Assembly: GCA_008638375.1 (NCBI GenBank)
Contig: CM018052.1
Span: 9,006,506-9,070,505, forward strand
Origin: Nyssa sinensis
Taxonomy: Eukaryota; Streptophyta; Magnoliopsida; Cornales; Nyssaceae
Direction of reading: 5' to 3'
DNA: 64,000 bases
Made by a program: the position numbers and the translations under genes. Shown here piece by piece: positions 56,462 to 64,000 of the stretch (the stretch's first letter is position 1; the number at the start of each line of letters is the position of its first letter). The notes beneath the pieces are model-generated. The model was not told the DNA's origin. It was given only the letters and a program-made list of their open reading frames with translations, and made no database searches.

Positions 56462-57640
56462 CTGATGCATGTGAATCTAAATGTAATCTCAATATCAACC
56501 TTTGACTTTATTATCGATCTAATAAGATTGGTTTATTTACATTGTATACGTATTGGTTTATTTACGTTTCCATCCTATCAGACAATCCAGATATTAACAC
56601 AACATCGATCAGCTATGGTAGCGGAGTAATTCTCATTCTACTCGATCTTCCTTTAATAATTTCATTATTGATGCTCAAATTTCTAGCACATATCAATTTA
56701 ATAACATCAGAGTTTGTCTAACTATATGTACATGCCCTCATAGGCAAGAAACTTGGTGATAATCGCATAACTTCGCAATCTTACATTTGGAGCATAACTG
56801 CACTTCTGTCTCGAGCTATCTTCAGCTTCTATAAAATTTCTCTCCATTTCTCTCTTCTCTCTCTCTCGTGTCCCACTATCACTTTTATTCTAACTTTCCT
56901 TTCTTCAGCATACTAGAAAGGCGGGGAGGCGAATGGGGTGAGCTAAACAGGGGTGCTCTGTCTAGGTTTTCACATTTCTAAAGCACTGATAGAATTCCAT
57001 GCATATCATGACAAAGCAGTTTTCCAAAAATAATCATATTCATAAAAACTACTTGCAATTCACAAAACATGTTCAGAGCTGAATTTCTTTCAAAGCATAG
57101 TTGTCAACCCAGTTCAGAGATAATAGCTAGAGTTGCATTTATAACAAAATATTCATTTCACATATGAAATAACATGCCCATCATAACGATCAAAACAGAA
57201 CATAGGTGAATCTGCGTTGATTCAGATTCGGCAGAGGTGGTCTTATAATGAAACCGTCACATATGGTGACATAGAAGAAATCTCTAGTCTACTCATGCCC
57301 TACCGACTACGAAAATCCTCCGATAAGGACACATCATTCATCTGCCAGCACTATGGCTCGCGACAAGTACATCATAGGGCATCATATAATGGCATTCACA
57401 AAAGATACTAATAAAATAGAGTGATGCATGAATTTTCTAAAGTAAATATCAATCAAGTTTCAAATCATGTATGCTCAATATATAAGTAACGATTTACTTT
57501 TTAGACAGATATAGATGCTGATATCAAAACATTTAAAAAGGCACCAATTCAGGATATAATGTTACTCGCATAGAGTCAATAGTTTTCTCCTATCACTTGT
57601 CCCTTTGTTATCATCAAAACCAATACCACATGGACAATTT
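56462..57640 (+). other. downstream flank of the P450, unassigned
   Basis: Includes P450 3' UTR. From about 56930 (GGGGTGAGCTAAACAGG) some words resemble the interior of the TGTCACGACC LTR family, but without clear termini. Confidence 0.4.
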
Positions 57641-59322
57641 TCTCTCTCTAAAATTACTAAGGATTTTCAACTAAGGGTATTTCAATAATTTTAATGATGA
57701 CAAGATATTATCTATGTAGACTAATGTTTTATTTAGTGATAATGCAAATAGGTTATTTAGGTTAAAGAAGATTGTTGACCAAGAAATGACAAAATCCATT
57801 AAGCATAAGCACTCCACTCAATGCACATGTTTCAGAGTCAAAAGTCAATCAAGTGGAATGCTCTCATGGTGATCGAAGCAAATAGATATACTCAAGCCCA
57901 AGGAATTAAGGCAAGTCTAGAGACTTCTTTTTATTTTCTTTATTTTGGGCTTTGAGTGATTTAGGTTTAAATTGATTATTAATCGTAAACTTTGAATATT
58001 TAAAATGATCAACTAGAACCAATCCTAAAATAATTTTTCAAAAAAACACATTGATACACTTGAAGTTTTAAAAGATCAAAGGTTAAAAAAAAAAAACACT
58101 TTGAAAAATAAGAAAGAAGGCCTATACTGTCAAAAACCTGTCAACTAGTTCCACGAACCAATCGACTGATTCTTGTGCCTTCTTTTTACACTGTCAAAAC
58201 TAGATGACCAATTCCAAGAACCATTTGACTAAGTGAACAATTTTGTACACAACCTGAACTAACTATCTAAACCATTCGACCAATTGAAGGATTCAGTTGA
58301 CTGATTTTCAAAGGCAAAAATAATGTACAACAGAACCAGTTGTCTGACTTTAAGACCCAGTCGACTAATTGATCTTGAGCACATGAACCTTAAACTCTCT
58401 GGGCAAATTAGTTGAGCAAATCAGTCAACTAGATTTTCACCCACTCAACTGACTGGTGAATCCAGTCAACTGTTTTTTTCTCTCTGGCAATCGAAAATCT
58501 AAACTTTCAACATATGAAAAAGGGGAGAATGACTCTATTTTGAAATCCAATGGACATATTCATTTGAGAGCTATAAATAGAGGTTTTCTAAACCCTTTAT
58601 TGCTATCTCTTTACAAGCTTTAATTTTTACTTCTTTATTCTTGACTTTAGATCTCTTTATTGAAAACCTGGATCTAAAAGTCTTACTCATCTTAAATACT
58701 CTGAGATTACACTTGATCAATTTATAGAGAGTGTGAATTTATTGTACCAATCTACTTTTGAAGAGAGCACTTGTTGGTAAACAACTTTGTATCTTCTTAG
58801 TGTGGTGAGATTTGTAGGTAGGTGCTATCCTTATGAAGCAAAAGGGGATATATATATGTTGGGCAAAGAGCTAGGAGCTCTCATTGTAAAGGTTTGACTT
58901 CCACTTGCGAAGGAAATCAAGATAGTGGAAAAACTCAAGTGAGGATAGTTTAGTTGAGGACGTAGGAAATTTTTCGAACCACATAGAAATCATTGTGTTT
59001 GCTCGTTCTTTCTCTCTCAACTCTTTTACATACTTGTGCATATTTTACATTCATTTTTAAAATTTGTAAAAGTTTTTAATATTTTCAAAATACCCTATTT
59101 ACACCCTAGGGTAAATATCTAGGCTACAGTAGATATAGAAGCCACTAATTATTTCTGTAATTTTTTGTAGGGGTTCCAGGAAACTAGAAAGCCCAGTGAT
59201 GGAGAGATATATCTATACCTAATATCACAAGCAAAGGTTGTAGTTTTAGTAGTAAGGATTGTTAGATTATAGTTTGTTAGTGGTAGAAGCTTAGTATTAG
59301 AAAATTGTCTTTATGCACCAGA
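57641..59322 (+). mobile_element. SIRE-like Copia remnant: LTR-like region and protease-flank coding
   Basis: The stretch at 58750-59060 (ACTTCCACTTGCGAAGGAAA, GTGGAAAAACTCAAGTGAGG, GAGGACGTAGG) matches the conserved SIRE-type LTR pattern, and repeated CAGTCGACTGG-like words at 58135-58470 resemble those beside the fragment at 34831. At 59170-59322 the + strand reads GFQETRKPSDGEIYLYL and SGRSLVLENCLYAPD, like the gag-protease junction of Copia polyproteins, with stops. Cut off by the next LTR at 59323. Confidence 0.55.
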
Positions 59323-60220
59323 TGTCGTAACCCGAAACCCACCCTACGAGGGTTAGGGGCAACGACTGACACTGCCACTTGGACAAGCCATACAGAATCA
59401 AATGAATTGTACAGAATGATAAATAATTTTTTTTCTTCATATCAATAAATCATAAATCATAAAATAATTTAATGCAGAAGCTACACTGATGCAATTCATC
59501 TGATCACAAACCGAACTCCAACAACCATCAATCAAATATCTCCAAGTACCATTTTGATCATCATGATTCATTAATCAAGTCTATCATCACTACCAATGAT
59601 ACAATATTACAAATACCTATTATTTAAATCAGCCTTACAAAGTACACGTTCAAAATTATGACTTGGAGTTCACTTCATCAATATTGCTCACAAACACGCC
59701 ACTAGGTCCACTAGTCGCCTCATTTCGCTTCCTCCATTATAGAGCTACCTAAAACATAGTTATAAATATGGAGTGAGCTAACTTAACTCAGTAAGTAAAT
59801 TTTCTCCCTCTTTTATGGGACAAGGTTAGTCTAGGTATCAAGATACAACCAAATGGCATGCAAAATGATAGATATCAATAGCCAGTCACAAATGAAAATG
59901 AATTAACCAAGGTGACCCGTGGGTCCAAAAGGCACATCTCGAGGTAGAATAACAAATTAACAATAGGGGTTGACCTATACAATAGTTAGCTGCCACAAAT
60001 CACAAGATAGCAATTTGAGTCCAAAGATAGGCAAGCAAGCATATCATCAATCAAATAGTATATCAACAGATAATCCAAGGATAGGCTCACAAGGCGTATC
60101 AATATCTAAAGAATACATCATCAAATATATCCAAAGATAGGCTTGTAAGGCATATCAATAATCCAAGAATGCATCATCAGAATATCAACAAATGATATAA
60201 GATACTAATATAATATATGT
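59323..60220 (+). mobile_element. third copy of the TGTCACGACC LTR family (5' part)
   Basis: Starts TGTCGTAACCCGAAACCCAC immediately after Copia coding. From 59780 it is collinear with the first solo LTR: GAGTGAGCTAACTTAACTCA and GTGACCCGTGGGTCC. Carries three tandem subunits. It is interrupted at 60221 by another copy. Confidence 0.75.
60015..60183 (+). repeat. three-unit minisatellite within the third LTR copy
   Basis: Units of about 56 bases at 60015, 60072 and 60127, each with CCAAAGATAGGC...AGGCATATCAAT...AATGCATCATCA. The first solo LTR has only one such unit (near 15433), so copy number varies between family members. Confidence 0.75.
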
Positions 60221-60678
60221 TGTCACGACCCGGAACCCACTTTGTGCAGATCCCGAATCGCGACCACCACCATTCGGCCCCAGGGCATAAGCAATGGCGC
60301 CGGACGACGATGAGGTACGGCCAGGATTGGCAATTATGGAAGCGTGAAAAACTTTTTCTTTTACTTTTACATTCCGCACGCCCCCCCCGGTACCGTCGCT
60401 TCTTCTTCTTCTTCGGAATGGTAAACAAATATTATACATTCAGAACATACTAAAATTTTTTAAAGTTATACATATTACATATCTGATTGCCCCTCGAGGC
60501 ATAAATACATATTTGTCAAAAATTACTACAACAAAATTTGACCAACTATAGGTCCTAATATTTCCAAAAGTCTTTGATTATAGTGGAGCTGCTATTCACC
60601 AGTCCTCAAATTGGGCAAGGCTCTCATTCATCATTACCTGAAAAATGTTAGGATAATGGGATGAGTTTCAACAAGCCC
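60221..60678 (+). mobile_element. fourth copy of the TGTCACGACC LTR family (5' part)
   Basis: Starts TGTCACGACCCGGAACCCAC and shows the GGGATGAG...CAAGCCC box of the family before the sequence changes at 60679. It begins inside the third copy. Confidence 0.6.
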
Positions 60679-62159
60679 TGATGAGTGTGCAAAAGTGCAC
60701 TCTAAATGTCCTATTATTAGATGAAATTGCTAAAATGTGAATAGAAATGTTGAGTTGTAATTGATATTATTTGATTTAATTTTTATTCACAGTAAGATGG
60801 ATTTGAGCATTATATGATATTTTAAGTCTCAAATGAATGCATTAAATAGTCCTTGAGAATTTTTCTCTTGAACAGTTGCAAAATTTATTGTTTGTTAGAT
60901 TTCAGGACAGAATGGCTGAAGAAAAATAAAGATTAAAAAGAGCCAAATTAAGTAGGGCCCGACTGCTCAAAGAACAAAAGAAAGAAAAAGCAAAGTCAAA
61001 ATTGAATGAGAAGTGGGCCCACGTTGAAGCAGGTGCAAGGCCAAGCAAAAGCAAGGCACGCCTAGGCGCATGAGGAAAATAGAGAGCATGGGCTGCTTGT
61101 ACGGCTAGAGTTGGGCTTGGTGCGGGGCGCAGTGGGCTGATGTGGGGCCTAGCACAAGGCATTAGGGCGCAGAACAGGAACCAAGTAGTGGACCAAATAT
61201 GTGGCTTGGCTGGACTTTTACAAAGTAATTATGCGGTTATTTAGTGGGCCCATACGCTGGTTTTGGAGACGGTGGGGTGCAAGAGCAAGCTGATATTAAA
61301 AAAGAAAAAAAAACCTAAACCAGGGGGATTATTACATGGCAGTCTTGCGGCGACAGAAAATAGAATACAGAAGAGGGAAAAGGGAGGGCTGTGTGGCGCA
61401 GGGAACATCAGCGTAGCTACTCCATGGCTCAGTTTTTCTTCGTAAAATTTATGTTATCCGTCCTGTATATGGGTAACTAAATTTTCAAGTGGGGTTAGGG
61501 ATGAACTTGCACACTAGATGGTTATTTTAATTTATTTTTGATTCCTATACGTGGTTTTTATTTATTAAATTCTTTGATGATCATTCGCAATTTATTGTTG
61601 GATTTTATTCTCCGAATAATTAAAGGGTTTAGTTCGTTTATAGATTCAGTCATGCTTTTTCATTGAATGGATTAATGTTTTGATTATTTTTGGAACAATT
61701 AGTTATTTATATTGATTCAATTCTTTGCTGCAATATTGCTCGCTGGGTATATTGTCGTCGTTGGGTTTTCTCAATGTGAATAATAATTTTAGTAATTTAA
61801 AAGTGATGAATGATTTTTCAAAGGGTTACTTTCAGTTTAATTTTGGTTCATAATTTTATATCTTCCGATTGAGATTTTTGGAATTTAAATTCTCAATTGA
61901 GTTATCAGTGAATTAAAAATAATTAAAATACCAGATATGTGCAAGGGATTCCCGAAGCTTTACTGTTCGTTAAATTTGAGTACTTTGTCCGTTAATCAGT
62001 TTGTTTAATTTTTATTTGCATTTAAAATCACTTTTTATATTTTTATTTTCTCGATAATCGTTTAATATTTCTTTAGTTTCAGAAATTCTACCTATTATTC
62101 TTTTAATTTTGTCTCATTGTGGAATCGACACCCCAAAGTTATACTACAACTATCGCGTT
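60679..62159 (+). other. unassigned repeat-like segment
   Basis: Starts TGATGAGTGTGCAAAAGTGC and ends with GTGGAATCGACACCCCAAAG and ACTACAACTATCGCG. The termini look like an LTR retrotransposon boundary, but no matching LTR pair or target duplication was found. No coding. Confidence 0.35.
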
Positions 62160-64000
62160 TGTCACATCCCGAACCCCACCCTATGCGGATGTCGAGGACG
62201 TGATGCCAATTAGCCGCCTTGCCAGTTTGCCGACCGACAACGTGACCAACCAAAGGCAAATTCTGAACTGACCGACGAATTGCATTCTGACTGTAGGGTC
62301 AGATGCAGTAGAATTTAAAACCTTTTGTCACGGGAATGCAACTCATGTACCCACCGTAAGGGTATGTACCACAGAGCAAGTCTAAAAACCGAACAGCTAA
62401 TAATTCCAACCTCAGGGCATATCTATAATCAGGCATATAACAACAGAGTAGATCTAATATCTCTAGAGTACCATTTTTTTTCCATGAACCATGTCTATAT
62501 CTAGTGCATATCAATCAAGTCAACCGTATCATATCACTCACCGGAATAACTAGATTCAATCCACAATAATGCAAGTATCCACAAATCAGTGCCATCAGAT
62601 CCTTTACTTGGACCGCCACTCGGCATGTCCATGTCACATCATAGTGCCTTTTAGTCTAATGGAGATAATTCTTGAAAAATGTTAGGGAATGAGGTGAGCT
62701 TAAATAAGCCCAGTGAGTAACACAGGTTCCCTGTCATGGGTTTTAAAACCAGTTCTCGCTTATGAAGCACATGGGATAGTTCAGTCATTTCAGAAATAAC
62801 AGTTTTATAAATGCAGTTTAAGCAGAATAAAACAAAACTGAACTAAATAGAACAAACAGATCAGGACAGTACAGAACATACCAGATCAAAACAGAACAGA
62901 ACGGAACATAATAGAACAGAACATATCAAATCAGAACAGACGGAAACAGAACACAACAAATCAGAACCGAATAGAACGGAACAAAACATAACAAGTCAGA
63001 ACTGAACAGAACAGAACAAAGCAAAAATAATATATAAATCAAAGATACAGGCATATCAGCAATGGAATGGGACATAACAGAACTAAACAGAAACAACATG
63101 TTAATCAGAGGCAAAGGCATATCATCATCAGAACGGAACAAGATAGATCTGAGCGGAAACAATATGTCAATCGGTGAGACAGGCTTATCATCAACGGAAT
63201 GGAACAGGATAGAACTGAGAGGAAACAATATATCAATCGAAAACAAAAAAAATCGTCAACAGGACGGAACATAACAGAACGGAGCAGAAACAATATTTCA
63301 ATCAGAAATATAGGTAAATCATCAACGGAGCGGGATAGAACATAACAGAATGGAGTAGAAATAATATTTCAATCGGAACAAAGCATATCATTAACGGAAC
63401 GGGACAAAACATAACGGAATGGAGCAGAAACAATATTTTAATCAGAAACTAAGCATATCATTAACGGAAGGGGACAGAACACGACGGAACGGAGCAGAAA
63501 CAATATTTTAATCAGAAACAAAGCATATCATTAACGGAACGGAACATAACGGAACTGAACAGAACAATATATCCATTAGAGACAAGGTATATAAATCAAA
63601 TAACAGAACAAATCAGTATTGAGCGGAACAGAACAGAATAGAATAACACATGATGCTAATCAGGCACATAATCAAGTATATTCGAGCTTCCCCAGCTACC
63701 CATCGCGGACTACTCGTGGGGCTTCTACCCTCTGGGTATCGTGTTGGCCTACTTATGCCATATCGCTCAAAACTGGAGTGGGTCCAAAAGTAAGACACAA
63801 CATAACAAACAGAATCAAAACAGATCATATAACAGAACAGAACAGAACCAAACAGGACAAAAAAGCAGGACAGAACAAAATCATGCCACGTGTAATGCAG
63901 TACAAGGAGTATGCATTTAAGTATATGCATTTAAATAGTGTAGCACATAAAATGGTACAGTGAATCAAAATATAGTATCTAGACAGTGTTACTTATACAC
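62160..64000 (+). mobile_element. fifth copy of the TGTCACGACC LTR family, cut by the window end
   Basis: Starts TGTCACATCCCGAACCCCAC and contains GAGGTGAGCTTAAATAAGCC and AGTGAGTAACAC boxes. The middle is dominated by ACAGAAC-type repeats and a minisatellite. No coding; frames here merely translate the repeats. Confidence 0.65.
63058..63600. repeat. minisatellite, eight units of 66-70 bp
   Basis: Units begin about 63060, 63127, 63191, 63257, 63323, 63392, 63462 and 63532, each with CAACGGAACGG...GAACGGAGCAGAAACAATAT then TCAATC and GCATATCAT-like ends. The first units are near 66 bp, so they appear as 22-residue repeats when translated on either strand; the last three are 69-70 bp. Confidence 0.85.

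Noticed and set aside
62926..63293. Long frames on both strands with 22-residue repeats
   Set aside because: They arise only because the 66-bp unit is a multiple of three; no start context, homology or exon structure.
63058..63600. Regularly spaced repeats resembling a CRISPR array
   Set aside because: Units are contiguous with gradual divergence and no unique spacers; the context is plant nuclear DNA. It is a minisatellite.

Overview
This is eukaryotic nuclear DNA from an angiosperm, most likely a woody eudicot. It is AT-rich, has GT-AG introns, and carries decayed Copia, L1-type LINE, LTR, SINE and MITE sequences. The species cannot be named from the sequence. There are two supportable host genes, both on the + strand; nearly everything else is transposable-element DNA.

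Gene 1 (2172-53152) is a TWINKLE/T7 gp4-type organellar primase homologue. I assembled it from 13 short exons with consistent splice phases. They encode 386 residues: a transit-peptide-like N terminus, a zinc ribbon, a primase core and a TOPRIM domain. The frame stops just after TOPRIM, so the helicase half of TWINKLE is absent, as in the Arabidopsis primase-only paralogue. About 1.2 kb of coding sequence is spread over 51 kb because five introns (2, 7, 9, 11 and 12) are 4-12 kb long and contain most of the mobile elements.

Gene 2 (54871-56461) is an intact two-exon cytochrome P450 of the CYP71 clan (498 aa) with all signature motifs. It lies 1.7 kb downstream, directly behind a CT/TA microsatellite.

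Mobile-element layout: 1-835, reversed fragment of a long LTR family whose copies start TGTCACGACC; intron 2, a LINE 3' tail; intron 5, a MITE and a Copia LTR/PBS relic; intron 7, a 5'-truncated LINE split by a 3,830-bp solo LTR with CCACA target duplications; intron 9, a hAT-like MITE, a complete but decayed Copia element with a PIF/Harbinger-like MITE in its 3' LTR, two SINEs and another MITE; intron 11, a minus-strand SIRE/Tork-type Copia fragment abutting a large decayed LINE that holds a hAT MITE; intron 12, direct repeats, G-quadruplex-prone tracts, a second solo LTR (3,244 bp) and a RACK1-like pseudogene fragment. Beyond the P450 lie a SIRE-like Copia remnant and three more copies of the TGTCACGACC LTR family, the last with a 66-70 bp minisatellite running towards the window end.

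I found no novel defence or biosynthetic system. The most notable features are the TE-swollen but intact primase-only gene, the ordered record of nested insertions, and the long non-coding LTR family with variable internal repeats.
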